A stretch of 53,520 bases of DNA, taken from NCBI RefSeq assembly GCF_009765865.1, contig NZ_LMUQ01000026.1, positions 343,253-396,772 on the forward strand, in the 5' to 3' direction. Below, piece by piece: positions 17,138-27,925 of the stretch (the stretch's first letter is position 1; every line of letters begins with the position of its first letter). The stretch is from Acidisoma sp. L85. GTDB taxonomy: Bacteria; Pseudomonadota; Alphaproteobacteria; Acetobacterales; Acetobacteraceae. The notes under the pieces are model-generated. The model had not been told where the DNA came from. It saw only the letters and a program-made list of their open reading frames with translations, and did no database searches. The position numbers and the translations under genes are program-made.

Positions 17138-19391
17138 CGTCAGCCTGCATCACGCTTTGCACTTGAGCGGCCTCCGAAACCAGCGGTAGCACCAGCGTCG
17201 CGACCGCGCCGGGCCCCGGCTCCCGGTCATCGAGCAGCACCGTGCCCTCGTGATCCTCCATGACCTTCTTGACGATCGCGAGGCCAAGCCCGGTGCCCTT
17301 CTGCTTCGTCGTCACATACGGTTCCGTCAGTTCCCCCCGCTCCTCCTCCGGCAGCCCGACCCCGTCGTCACTCACGCTGATATGCACGGTCTGATCGACG
17401 CGCTTCACCACGATATCGATATGGCCCGCGCCCGGCCGCATCTGGATGGCGTCGGCGGCATTCTGCAGAAGATTGGTGATCGCCTGACCGATCAGCCGGC
17501 GATCACAGGGCACCCGGAAACCACCGAGAGGAATGTCGGCCGTGAAATTGATTTCCGGCCGCGCATGCTGCTGCAACATCAGCGCGTCACGCACCACCGA
17601 GCCGATCTCCTCGGGCTTGATCACCGGCTGCGGCATTCGCGCGAAAGCGGAGAACTCATCGACCATGCGCCCGATATCGCCGACCTGACGCACGATCGTA
17701 TCCGCGCATTGCCGAAAAGTCTCGGGATCCGAGGTAATCTCCGACAGGAACCGCCGCTTCAGCCGCTCGGCGGATAGCTGAATGGGGGTCAACGGATTCT
17801 TGATTTCATGCGCGATGCGGCGAGCAACATCCGCCCAGGCGGCCTTGCGCTGCGCCGAGGCGAGTTCCGTGATGTCGTCGAAGGTAATGACGAAACCGTC
17901 AACCCGCTCCTCCGTCAGCTCGACGCTGAGCCACACGTTGAGTAGCCGCTTATGAGCCGCCGGGCCGATCGAAATCTCGACCCGGCGCGGCCGCTCCGGC
18001 ATGGCGCGTGCGACCTCGATCAGCGGCGCGAAATCCGGCACGACCTCGGCCAGCGGCTGCCCCATCGCGGCGAGAAGATCGACGCCGAGCAGCGTGGAAG
18101 CGGCGCGGTTGGGCAATTCGATCCGGCCCGCGGGATCCAACCCGATGACGCCCGCCGAGACACCCGCCAACACCGCCTCAGTAAAGCGCCGGCGGTCATC
18201 GATCTGGCTGTAGGCCTGCATAAGTTCGGAGCGTTGAGCACCAAGCTGGCCCGTCATGCGATTGAAGGCACGCGTAAGTCCCGCGATCTCATCATCGCGC
18301 CGGCTTTCCGGCAAACGCACGCCGAGATCACCCGACCGGATGCGTTCGGCCGCGCGAATGAGCCGGCCGACGGGGCGTGCGATCTGATTGGCAAAGACCA
18401 GGCCAAATAGAATCGCGGCGGATAGAACCAGCAACGCCACCATCGCGAAGATGACGACGAAGGTGATCTGCAGGCTATGCCGATGCGCTTCTAGCCGGTG
18501 ATATTCCGCCGCCGCCGCCTCGGTCCGCGCCATATGCGCGAGGATCGTGGGATCGACCGGCTTCTGGATCAACAGCATCAGGGGCGGCGTGGAATCGAGC
18601 TGCACCAGTCCCGTCACGCTAGACCCATCCCGCGATCCCATGACTACGACATCGCCATTCCGCGCCACATCCTCGGCCCATGGCGGCGGCAGCCCACCCG
18701 AAGCGCTGCCGAGCATTCCGGTGGACGCGATGATCTGGCCTGTGGTCGGTTCGAAAACGATCGCTTCCGTGAGGCCCCGCAAGGAAATCTGTGTGCCGAG
18801 GAATTGGCCGAAGTTGTTCAGGTTGCTGGTCAGATAGGGTCCAGCGCGTGCCATATCATTGGCCATCGCGAAAGCATCCGTGCGGATCTCATCCTTGTGC
18901 TCGGTGAGATAGCCTTGCGCCACCTGCATGCTTTCGTCGATCGCGGTGCGAACGCGTTCATTGAACCAGGCCTGGATGCCGAGCTGGAAGAAGACGGTTG
19001 CGAAAATCGCCAGCACGATCGCGGGTGTTACCGCGACGACGCTGAACAGCAGAACGAGCTGCGCCTGCAACCGCGATCCCGCCGAACCGCGACGACGTTC
19101 CAGCGTCACGCGCACCACGCGTCCCGCGACGGAGGCAACCAGCAGCAACAGCAACGCGAAATTCGCCGGCACCAATGCGACAACGGCGCGATGGCTGAGG
19201 CCGAGCGACATGCCGCCGGAAAGAATGACAAAACTCGCAACGGCCAGCACAAGCGCGGCCGCCGCCAGCATCAGCGTCACCGACTTGCCGAGCGCCACAT
19301 TGACGATCAGCCCAAACCGCGAGCGGTTCTTCGGATCGGCGGTCTCGTCGCCAAGCAGCGGCATCGCCGAGCGGGTATTGCTGATCAGCAT
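17127..19391 (-). CDS. ntrY: Nitrogen regulation sensor histidine kinase NtrY
   Basis: A 754-residue membrane kinase. Three hydrophobic spans lie in the first ~145 residues, then an extracytoplasmic sensor region and a fourth span (ITFVVIFAMVALLVLSAA). These are followed by a HAMP domain (ARPVGRLIRAAERIRSGDLG), a PAS domain and the kinase core. The phospho-acceptor His is in RRIAHEIKNPLTPIQL, and ATP-lid glycines are visible in GVGLPEEERG and GTGLGLAIVKK. It phosphorylates NtrX. The start is an ATG in a region separated from ntrC by 183 bases that hold a palindromic repeat, so ntrYX may have its own promoter or a weakened link to ntrBC. Confidence 0.95.
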   Translation of the reverse strand: MLISNTRSAMPLLGDETADPKNRSRFGLIVNVALGKSVTLMLAAAALVLAVASFVILSGGMSLGLSHRAVVALVPANFALLLLLVASVAGRVVRVTLERRRGSAGSRLQAQLVLLFSVVAVTPAIVLAIFATVFFQLGIQAWFNERVRTAIDESMQVAQGYLTEHKDEIRTDAFAMANDMARAGPYLTSNLNNFGQFLGTQISLRGLTEAIVFEPTTGQIIASTGMLGSASGGLPPPWAEDVARNGDVVVMGSRDGSSVTGLVQLDSTPPLMLLIQKPVDPTILAHMARTEAAAAEYHRLEAHRHSLQITFVVIFAMVALLVLSAAILFGLVFANQIARPVGRLIRAAERIRSGDLGVRLPESRRDDEIAGLTRAFNRMTGQLGAQRSELMQAYSQIDDRRRFTEAVLAGVSAGVIGLDPAGRIELPNRAASTLLGVDLLAAMGQPLAEVVPDFAPLIEVARAMPERPRRVEISIGPAAHKRLLNVWLSVELTEERVDGFVITFDDITELASAQRKAAWADVARRIAHEIKNPLTPIQLSAERLKRRFLSEITSDPETFRQCADTIVRQVGDIGRMVDEFSAFARMPQPVIKPEEIGSVVRDALMLQQHARPEINFTADIPLGGFRVPCDRRLIGQAITNLLQNAADAIQMRPGAGHIDIVVKRVDQTVHISVSDDGVGLPEEERGELTEPYVTTKQKGTGLGLAIVKKVMEDHEGTVLLDDREPGPGAVATLVLPLVSEAAQVQSVMQADDGR

Positions 19392-19437
19392 GGGGCTTTC
19401 CCCCGCAGTGTCGACGCGGAGCGCCTTCGCACCCCTC

Positions 19438-19527
19438 CCGTTATGCGCGGCGAAGGCCGAGCATCCACGTCTTGCCTTCGTGCCGCGAGTGAGGCGTGGA
19501 TGGCACGCCTTCGCGTGCCATGACGGG
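19438..19527. repeat. Dispersed palindromic intergenic repeat, copy 1
   Basis: It contains GCGGCGAAGGCCGAGCATC near the left end and GGCGTGGATGGCACGCCTTC near the right, and the arms are partly complementary. The same modules recur at 35072, 36534 and 45265. This copy lies between ntrC and ntrY. Confidence 0.75.
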
Positions 19528-19574
19528 AGTGTGACGAAGGCGCAGCCGCGTCTTCGCCCAACGAGACAGCGCCC

Positions 19575-21019
<1,445 letters not shown>

Positions 21020-21023
<4 letters not shown>

Positions 21024-22171
21024 TCTCCGTCCTCGTCTGAAACCATCGGCAAGTGCAGGCGAAATTCGGTGCGGCCCGGCATGCTCTCGACCTCGATCAA
21101 TCCGCCATGGTCGGCGATGATCTTGGCGACGAGCGAAAGTCCCAGTCCCTGGCCGGCGGGCCGCCCGCTGACGAAAGGCTCGAACAGATGCGCCTTGAGG
21201 TCATCGGAAATGCCGGGGCCGCTATCCCTGACAACGACCAGCAGCGGCAGATGCACGCGTGCCTCGCTCGCCGAAGTGCCGAGGCGGAGGCCATGCTGAT
21301 AGCGCGTGATCAGCGTGATTTCGCCTGTTCCGCCGATATCCTGCAAAGCCTCGGCCGCGTTCTTCACCAGGTTGAGCAGCACCTGCACGAGCTGATCGCG
21401 GTTGCCCAGAACGGGCGGCAGGGAAGGATCGTAATTCTCGCTGAAGCGGATATCGGCGGCAAAACCCGTCGCCGCCACACGGCGCACATGTTCCAGCACG
21501 CGGTGGATATTGACCGGCGCCATCAGAATCGGCTTTTCGCCGAAATCCTCCATGCGATCGACCAGGGCACGAATGCGGTCGGCCTCGTCCCGGATGAGCA
21601 CGGCGAGTTCGCGGTCGCTCTCGCCGACGCTCGCCTCCAGCAATTGCGCGGCACCGCGAATTCCGGAAAGCGGGTTCTTCACCTCATGCGCCAGAATTGT
21701 CGCCATGCCGGTGATGCTGCGCGCGGCGGTGCGCGCCGAAATTTGCCGATCGAGCGCGCGCGCCATGGTGCCATCCTGCAGCACGAGCACCACCGAACCG
21801 GGATCTTCCGTCAGCGCCGTGCCTTGAACACTGATGCCGGTCTTGCGCAGGCGCGGCCCCTCGAAGGAGAGTTCATGATCGGCGATGGAGGTCACGCCGG
21901 TCCGCAACTGGCCGATTAGCAGGAACAGCGGGCTATCGGCCGGCAACACGTCATGCAGCGACATCTGCGTCAGCTGGCCGAGCGAAATGCCCAAGAATTG
22001 CTCGGCGGCCTGATTGGCGTAGCGGAAGCGATCCTCGGCATCGAGCAGGATCAGCGGAACCGGCAGGGCGCCCAGCACGATCATCGGATCGAAGCCGGGC
22101 TCCTCGGCCGAGGGATGCCGCCTCACCACGGAAAGAACCGTCCGGCGGACGGCTCGGGTCACGCCGCTCAT
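21020..22171 (-). CDS. ntrB: Nitrogen regulation sensor histidine kinase NtrB
   Basis: A 383-residue soluble kinase with an N-terminal PAS domain (about 30-140), phospho-acceptor H162 in [14 protein letters not shown], and a C-terminal ATPase domain ([27 protein letters not shown]). It phosphorylates NtrC and is itself governed by PII proteins in the family. No membrane segment is seen. The start overlaps the dusB stop by 4 bases (ATGA) and its stop overlaps the ntrC start by 4, giving a tightly coupled dusB-ntrB-ntrC unit. Confidence 0.97.
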
Positions 22172-23280
22172 GCTGCCTCAGACAGCAGCACTGCCCTTTC
22201 GGCTACCGGCGTCGCGACACCGCGTTCGATCAGCGGATCGTAGAAGCGATCGATCATCTCGAGCACGGTCTCCACTTCCGGGGCTCGGTTCATGGCCTGG
22301 CGGAACTCGGCCGAACCCGGCAGGCCGCGCGAATACCAGGCGAGATGCTTACGGGCGATCCGCATTCCCGGCTGCGTCCCGAAATGCTGCTGCATCGCCT
22401 CGTAGTGCCGCAGCATGATTTCCTTGCGGGCCGCCAGCGTCGGCTCGGGGATCTTGCAGCCCGTGGTTAGATATTCCGCGACATGGGCGAGGAACCAAGG
22501 GCGGCCGTAGCAGCCGCGCCCGACCATCACGCCATCCGCGCCGGATAGGAGCAGCGCCTCGGCGGCATCCTCCTCGGTGATGATATCGCCATTGGCAATC
22601 ACCGGGATGCTCACGGCCTCCTTCACTTGAGCGATGAAGGCCCAGTCGGCCTGACCGGTGTAGAATTGCTGGCGGGTCCGGCCATGCACCGTCAGCATCC
22701 GGATCCCGCATTCCTCGGCAATCTGGGCGAGGCGCGGGGCGTTGAGATTGGCGTGGTCCCAGCCCATCCGCATCTTGAGCGTCACCGGCACTTCGACCGC
22801 GCGCGCCGTCGCTTCGAGGATCGCGGCCGCACCCTTTTCGTCCCGCATCAAAGCCGAGCCCGCCATCTGGCCGACCGCCACCTTCTTCACCGGGCAGCCA
22901 AAGTTGATGTCTACGATATCGGCGCCGAGACCCACAGCGATACGCGCCGCCTCAGCCATGGCGCCCGGATCGCAGCCGGCGAGCTGCACGGAATTGGGGC
23001 CGCCGTCAGAAGCGACGCGGGCCATCCGCAAGGTCGCCTGATTCTCGCGCACCATCGCCCAGGAGGCGATCATCTCGGAGACCACCAAGCCGGCGCCCAG
23101 ATCGCGCGCAAGCTGGCGGAAGGGGAGATCGGTGACGCCCGACATCGGCGCCAGGATGACGGGCATCTCGATCCGCGGATTGCCGGCGCCGCCCAGCGCG
23201 ATCGGGCGGAGCCGCCCCAGCGGCGAGCCATTCCTAGGCATCCGCTCAGGCGCCGGTTCTAGTCTCTCGTGATTGCCCAT
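22168..23280 (-). CDS. dusB: tRNA-dihydrouridine synthase B (NifR3-like)
   Basis: A 370-residue FMN-dependent TIM-barrel enzyme that reduces uridines in t[17 protein letters not shown] marks the N-terminal strand of the barrel, C129 in NFGCPVKK is the catalytic cysteine, and [10 protein letters not shown] and ANGDI belong to the FMN and substrate site. A 35-residue leader precedes the domain, so a downstream start (the Met in PERMPRN) is possible. As the first gene of the ntrBC operon it keeps the arrangement first described as nifR3-ntrB-ntrC. Divergent from ispF, 82 bases apart. Confidence 0.96.
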   Translation of the reverse strand: MGNHERLEPAPERMPRNGSPLGRLRPIALGGAGNPRIEMPVILAPMSGVTDLPFRQLARDLGAGLVVSEMIASWAMVRENQATLRMARVASDGGPNSVQLAGCDPGAMAEAARIAVGLGADIVDINFGCPVKKVAVGQMAGSALMRDEKGAAAILEATARAVEVPVTLKMRMGWDHANLNAPRLAQIAEECGIRMLTVHGRTRQQFYTGQADWAFIAQVKEAVSIPVIANGDIITEEDAAEALLLSGADGVMVGRGCYGRPWFLAHVAEYLTTGCKIPEPTLAARKEIMLRHYEAMQQHFGTQPGMRIARKHLAWYSRGLPGSAEFRQAMNRAPEVETVLEMIDRFYDPLIERGVATPVAERAVLLSEAA

Positions 23281-23362
23281 AGTTTAGGCAGATACAGGAT
23301 TAGCCGGTTGACGCGCAATCGCGCCGGACGGATTAGACCCCCGCAACCGAGATTAGGTCCCC

Positions 23363-23875
23363 ATGCCCACCCCATTGCTCCCCGCCCTCCTGCCACGCGT
23401 CGGCACCGGGTTCGACGTCCATGCCCTCGCCGCCGGCCGCAAGCTCATCCTTTGTGGCATCGAAGTGCCGCATGATCTTGGATTAGCGGGACATTCGGAT
23501 GCGGATGTCGGCATCCACGCGCTCTGCGACGCGATTTACGGGGCATTGGCGGAGGGCGATATCGGGCGCCATTTTCCACCCAGCGAGATGGACTGGAAGG
23601 ATGCCGACAGCGCCCAGTTCCTCATCCACGCCGCGAGCCGCATCGCAGCGCGTGGAGGCATTCTCACGAACGCCGACGTCACGCTGATCTGCGAATCACC
23701 CAAGATCACCCCCCACGCCCCGGCCATGCGCGGCCGCCTCGCCGAGTTGCTCGGCGTTCCCCTCAGCCGCATCTCGGTCAAGGCGACGACCACTGAGAAG
23801 CTCGGCTTCACCGGCCGGCGCGAGGGCATCGCGGCACAGGCGGCGGTCGCCCTGCTGGTGCCCGAGGAAAGCTGA
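23363..23875 (+). CDS. ispF: 2-C-methyl-D-erythritol 2,4-cyclodiphosphate synthase
   Basis: A 170-residue stand-alone IspF of the MEP isoprenoid pathway. The metal ligands are D18 and H20 (TGFDVH) and H52 (VGIHALCDA), and HSDADVG and [12 protein letters not shown] are family motifs. Many alphaproteobacteria have a fused IspDF; here there is no IspD domain before it because dusB lies divergently 82 bases upstream. Five bases separate it from epmB on the same strand, so the two probably share a transcript. Confidence 0.97.
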   Translation: MPTPLLPALLPRVGTGFDVHALAAGRKLILCGIEVPHDLGLAGHSDADVGIHALCDAIYGALAEGDIGRHFPPSEMDWKDADSAQFLIHAASRIAARGGILTNADVTLICESPKITPHAPAMRGRLAELLGVPLSRISVKATTTEKLGFTGRREGIAAQAAVALLVPEES

Positions 23876-23880
23876 CCGCG

Positions 23881-24942
23881 ATGGCCGCCGAGGCCCCGTC
23901 GGTTCTGACGTCAGAACTGACGGCGATCCGCGACATCGACGGGCTACTGCGCGCCGGTCTCGCCACGCCTGAGGACCGCCCGGCGCTGGAGGCGGTGGGC
24001 GCCCGCTACGCCATCGGCATCCCTCCCGCCATGGCGGCGCTGATCGAGCACGCGGACGACCCGATCGGGCGCCAAGTGGTGCCGCATCCTGACGAACGCC
24101 TCCTCGCTCCGCATGAAAGTGCCGATCCGATCGCCGACGACGGCCTTTCGCCGGTGCCTGGCATCGTGCATCGCTACGCCGACCGCGTGCTGCTCAAGCC
24201 GCTGCTGATCTGCCCGGTCTATTGCCGCTTCTGTTTCCGCCGCGAGCATGTCGGCCCGGATGGCGGGTTGCTGTCAGAAGCCGAACTCTCGACCGCGATC
24301 GACTGGATCGCCGCGCGACCTGCCTTGCGCGAGGTCATCCTGACCGGCGGCGACCCCCTCATGCTCTCGCCACGACGCCTTCGCGACATCGTGACGCGGC
24401 TTTCGACGATCCCCCATGTCGAAACCATCCGGCTGCACTCCCGCCTGCCGGTCGCGATGCCCGAGCGCCTGACCGAGGCGCTGGCGGATGCAATGGAAAC
24501 CGAGCGCTCCCTTTGGCTGGTGGTCCATGCCAACCACGCACGCGAATTCACCGACGCCGCGCGTGCCGCGCTCCGCCGGGCGCAGCGGCGCGGCATTCCG
24601 GTACTCGGCCAGTCGGTCCTGCTGCGCGGCGTCAATGACAGCGAGGCGGCGCTGGAGGGGCTGCTGCGGGCCATGATCGCCGCGCGGGTGAAGCCCTACT
24701 ACCTGCACCAGCTCGACCCGGCGCCGGGCACCGCCCGCTTTCATGTCCCGATCGCGGAGGGGCAGACGCTGCTCGCGGGGCTGCGCGGGCGCGTGACGGG
24801 TCTCGCCTGGCCGACTTATGTGCTCGACATCCCCGGCGGCGCCGGCAAGGTGCCGATCGGTCCGAGCTATCTCGATGCGCAAGGCGGGGTGAACGATCCC
24901 TCCGGCAAGCGGCATGTCCTGCACGAACCCGCCATCCCCTAG
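23881..24942 (+). CDS. epmB: EF-P beta-lysylation protein EpmB (lysine 2,3-aminomutase family)
   Basis: A 353-residue radical-SAM enzyme with C111-x3-C115-x2-C118 (CPVYCRFC) and GGDPLMLSP as the SAM-binding glycine motif. PLP-binding and lysine-2,3-aminomutase features follow (LHQLDPAPGTARFHVP). In bacteria with this EF-P pathway, EpmB converts alpha-lysine to beta-lysine, which EpmA then attaches to EF-P. Immediate proximity to efp (73 bases downstream, same strand) supports EpmB over a metabolic KamA. EpmA is not in the window. Start ATG five bases after the ispF stop. Confidence 0.9.
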   Translation: MAAEAPSVLTSELTAIRDIDGLLRAGLATPEDRPALEAVGARYAIGIPPAMAALIEHADDPIGRQVVPHPDERLLAPHESADPIADDGLSPVPGIVHRYADRVLLKPLLICPVYCRFCFRREHVGPDGGLLSEAELSTAIDWIAARPALREVILTGGDPLMLSPRRLRDIVTRLSTIPHVETIRLHSRLPVAMPERLTEALADAMETERSLWLVVHANHAREFTDAARAALRRAQRRGIPVLGQSVLLRGVNDSEAALEGLLRAMIAARVKPYYLHQLDPAPGTARFHVPIAEGQTLLAGLRGRVTGLAWPTYVLDIPGGAGKVPIGPSYLDAQGGVNDPSGKRHVLHEPAIP

Positions 24943-25014
24943 CCTGCGTGCTTGCCGCCGGAGGCGCGGGCGGATAGAAACCCCGCCTTCCCAATTCTCC
25001 GATCGAGCAGACTC

Positions 25015-25581
25015 ATGAAGCAGCAGGCGAACCTCATCCGCGCCGGCCAAGTGATCGAGCATGACGGGCGCCGCTGGACGGTGCTCAAGCAGCAGATCAT
25101 CACACCGGGCAAAGGCGGCGCGTTCATCCAGGTTGAAATGCGCGATCTCAAAACCGGCAATAAGACCAACGAACGTTGGCGCACCGCCGACACGGTCGAG
25201 CGGCTGATGACCGACAACAAGGAATACACCTATTCCTATACCGACGGGGACAACCTCGTTCTGATGGATAATGAGACCTATGAGCAGGCGATGATTCCCG
25301 TGGCGCTGCTGGGTGACACCGCGGCGTTCCTGCAGGACAACATGCCTGTCGTCGTCGATCTGGTCGAAGGCGATCCGGTGGGTCTCCACCTGCCAGTTTC
25401 CGCAACGCTTGAAGTCGTCGAGGCCGATCCGGTGGTGAAGGGCCAGACGGCGACCAGTTCCTACAAGCCCGCGCGGCTTTCCAACGGCGTGAAGACCATG
25501 GTGCCGCCCTTCATCGAGACGGGGGAACGCATCGTCGTCCGCATCGAGGACGCGACCTATATGGAGCGAGCGAAGTCCTGA
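25015..25581 (+). CDS. efp: Translation elongation factor P
   Basis: A 188-residue EF-P with three beta-barrel domains. It relieves ribosome stalling at polyproline. The modified lysine is K33 in the loop TPGKGGAF, matching K34 of E. coli EF-P, and fits beta-lysylation by the neighbouring EpmB. The frame is open 21 codons upstream, but the family N-terminus (MKQQANLIRAGQVIE) begins at the ATG at 25015. Nineteen bases separate its stop from the start of the next gene. Confidence 0.97.
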   Translation: MKQQANLIRAGQVIEHDGRRWTVLKQQIITPGKGGAFIQVEMRDLKTGNKTNERWRTADTVERLMTDNKEYTYSYTDGDNLVLMDNETYEQAMIPVALLGDTAAFLQDNMPVVVDLVEGDPVGLHLPVSATLEVVEADPVVKGQTATSSYKPARLSNGVKTMVPPFIETGERIVVRIEDATYMERAKS

Positions 25582-25599
25582 CAGCGCGAGGGTCCTGAC

Positions 25600-26439
25600 A
25601 TGGCACCCCGTCTCTCCCCCAACCTCACGATCATGGCCAATGCCGCGCAGAAGGCGGCGAAGCGGCTATTGCGCGACTTCGCGGAGGTCGAGCAATTGCA
25701 GGTCAGCATCAAAGGCCCGTCCGACTTCGTGTCGCAGGCCGATGTGCGGGCGGAGAACTCGATCCGCGAGGATCTCAACAAGGCGCGTCCCGGCTATGCC
25801 TTCCTCATGGAGGAGTCCGGCGCCTCGGGCTCCGACAACTGGACTTGGCGCTGGGTGGTCGATCCGCTGGATGGCACCACCAACTTCCTGCACGGCATTC
25901 CGCATTGGGCGATCAGCATCGGGCTGGAGCGGCGTTTGCCGACCGGCGAGATCGAGCCCGCGGCGGCAGTGATCTATGCCCCGGCGGTGGACGAGATGTT
26001 CATGGCCGAGAAGGGCGCCGGCGCCTACATGAATGACCGCCGTCTGCGCGTTTCGGCGCGGCGCGATCTGTCGGAGGCGGTTTTCGCCACCGGCATTCCA
26101 TTCGCCATCGCGCCGCCGCGCCAGCGGCTGGCCTTTGCCCGCACGCTCGGGCTGTTGTCGCCGCAGATCGCGGGCATCCGGCGTTTCGGCTCCGCCGCGC
26201 TCGATCTTGCCTGGGTCGCGGCCGGTCGCTTCGATGGCTATTGGGAGATCGGGATCAAGCCCTGGGACATCGCGGCCGGAACCCTGCTGGTGCGCGAGGC
26301 CGGCGGCTATGTGACCGATCCCGAAGGCCGCGAGACGGTGGGCGCGGACATCGTCTCCGGCAATCCGCATTTCCATCCGGTACTGCTCCAGGCCGTGGCG
26401 GAGGGGTTGGCCGCGGCCGGCAGCGCGCTAGGAAGTTGA
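25600..26439 (+). CDS. suhB: Inositol monophosphatase family protein (SuhB-like)
   Basis: A 279-residue Mg-dependent phosphatase. The three signature regions are visible: EE at 71-72, WVVDPLDGTTNF (D88, D91 metal ligands) and KPWDIAAGTLLVREAGG near the C-terminus. Family substrates include inositol phosphates and, for SuhB, a link to rRNA transcription; the true substrate cannot be told. A Shine-Dalgarno GAGGG lies before the ATG. It is probably the last gene of the ispF-epmB-efp unit and is convergent with the next transporter gene, with 10 bases between stops. Confidence 0.9.
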   Translation: MAPRLSPNLTIMANAAQKAAKRLLRDFAEVEQLQVSIKGPSDFVSQADVRAENSIREDLNKARPGYAFLMEESGASGSDNWTWRWVVDPLDGTTNFLHGIPHWAISIGLERRLPTGEIEPAAAVIYAPAVDEMFMAEKGAGAYMNDRRLRVSARRDLSEAVFATGIPFAIAPPRQRLAFARTLGLLSPQIAGIRRFGSAALDLAWVAAGRFDGYWEIGIKPWDIAAGTLLVREAGGYVTDPEGRETVGADIVSGNPHFHPVLLQAVAEGLAAAGSALGS

Positions 26440-26449
26440 GGCGCCACGC

Positions 26450-27769
26450 CTAGGCTCGCGCGGCGCTCCGGCGGCCGACACCTCCGCGGGTCGCCAAGAG
26501 CGTCGCCACCAGACCCAGCACCGCCGCGAAGCTCAGCCATAGGCCCGGCATCGCTCGGCTGCCTGTCGCGTGGATGAGCAAGGTGCAGATCGCCGGTGTA
26601 AATCCGCCGAACAAAGCCGTGGCGAGGCTATAGGCCAGCGAGAAGCCTGTGGTCCGTACGGCTTCGGGCATGACCTCGGTCAGGAAAGGCACCGCCGCGC
26701 CGTTGAAAGCGCCGAAGAGCAGCGAGAGCCACAACTCGGAGACCAGTAAATGGCCGACAGAAGGGTCGCGGGTCAGCCAGAGTAAAACTGGAAAGCCTGT
26801 TACCAATGAGGCGATCGTCGCGCCCAGTAGAACCGGCCGGCGGCCAATGCGGTCCGAGATCGCGCCCCAGACGGGCAGCCAAATGAAGTTCGAGACCGCC
26901 ACGGCCAGCGTCACCAGCATCACATGAGTATTGCCGAGACCGAGAACCTTGCGGCCGAAGGTCGGGGTATAGGCGGTCAGCAGGTAGAAACTCACCGTCG
27001 TCATCGCGATCAGCATCATGCCGATCAGCACGATCGCCCAATGGCTCGCGATCGAGCGGAGGATGGCGCCGATGCTGGGATGGACACGCTCAGCGAAGGC
27101 TTGAGTTTCCTGCAGCGAACGGCGCAGGACGAAGAGGAACGGCACGATCGCGCAGCCGACGAGCAAAGGGATGCGCCAACCCCAGGCGGCCATTTGCTCC
27201 GGCGTGAGGATGAGGGTCAGGAAAACCCCGAGCAAAGCGGCGACAGCGACGGCCACCTGCTGGCTGCCGGATTGCCAGGCGCAGAAGAAGCCGCGACGGC
27301 CGGGCGGCGCGATCTCCGCCAGATAGACCGAGACGCCGCCAAGCTCGACCCCGGCCGAGAACCCCTGCACGAGGCGCCCGATCACCACCAGAATCGGCGC
27401 CGCGATGCCAATGCTGGCGTAGCCCGGTGTCAGCGCGATGACGATCAGCGCCACCGCCATCAGCCCGAGGGTCAGGATCAGGCCACGCCGCCGGCCGTAG
27501 CGGTCGATATAGGCGCCGAGCACCACCGCCCCCACCGGCCGCATGAGGAAGCCGGCGCCGAAGGTCGCCAGCGAGGCCATCAGCGAGGCAAAGGGATCAC
27601 GCGAAGGGAAAAACGCCTGACCGATATAGGTGGCGTAATAGGCGTAGATCATGAAGTCGTACATTTCGAGGAAGTTGCCGCTGGTCACCCGCAAGATGGC
27701 GGGGAAGGCGCGCAATGCGCGCGGCCTGGACTCAGCGATAGGGGCGGTTCCCGATGCGGCGCTCGCCAT
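26450..27769 (-). CDS. MFS transporter of the metabolite:H+ symporter (MHS) type
   Basis: A 439-residue protein with about 12 hydrophobic segments. MYDFMIYAYYATYIGQAFF and GAGFLMRPVGAVVLG, followed by DRYGRRRGL, form the MHS-family N-terminal signature, and SVYLAEIAPPGRRGFF is the loop after the fourth or fifth span. Members import citrate, tricarballylate, shikimate or related acids with protons. The sequence is most like the citrate/tricarballylate branch by eye, but the substrate is not determined. The gene is single. Confidence 0.85.
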   Translation of the reverse strand: MASAASGTAPIAESRPRALRAFPAILRVTSGNFLEMYDFMIYAYYATYIGQAFFPSRDPFASLMASLATFGAGFLMRPVGAVVLGAYIDRYGRRRGLILTLGLMAVALIVIALTPGYASIGIAAPILVVIGRLVQGFSAGVELGGVSVYLAEIAPPGRRGFFCAWQSGSQQVAVAVAALLGVFLTLILTPEQMAAWGWRIPLLVGCAIVPFLFVLRRSLQETQAFAERVHPSIGAILRSIASHWAIVLIGMMLIAMTTVSFYLLTAYTPTFGRKVLGLGNTHVMLVTLAVAVSNFIWLPVWGAISDRIGRRPVLLGATIASLVTGFPVLLWLTRDPSVGHLLVSELWLSLLFGAFNGAAVPFLTEVMPEAVRTTGFSLAYSLATALFGGFTPAICTLLIHATGSRAMPGLWLSFAAVLGLVATLLATRGGVGRRSAARA

Positions 27770-27925
27770 GGCTCACTCCCTCGAGTTTCCTCAGTCTTTC
27801 CGCACAGGTGGAGAGAGTTGCCCATTCGCGCAACGGCCCCGCGCCGAGAGCAGCTTGGCGGCGCACTCGCCTCGCGCGTGAAACCCCTCCCACCGGAGCC
27901 GGAACTACCTTAGAAGCCGAATGAT

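Noticed and set aside
19501-19514. TGGCACGCCTTCGC in the repeat as a sigma-54 promoter near ntrY
   Set aside because: The GG and GC doublets have the wrong spacing for a -24/-12 element, and the same string is part of the dispersed repeat (also at 45327).
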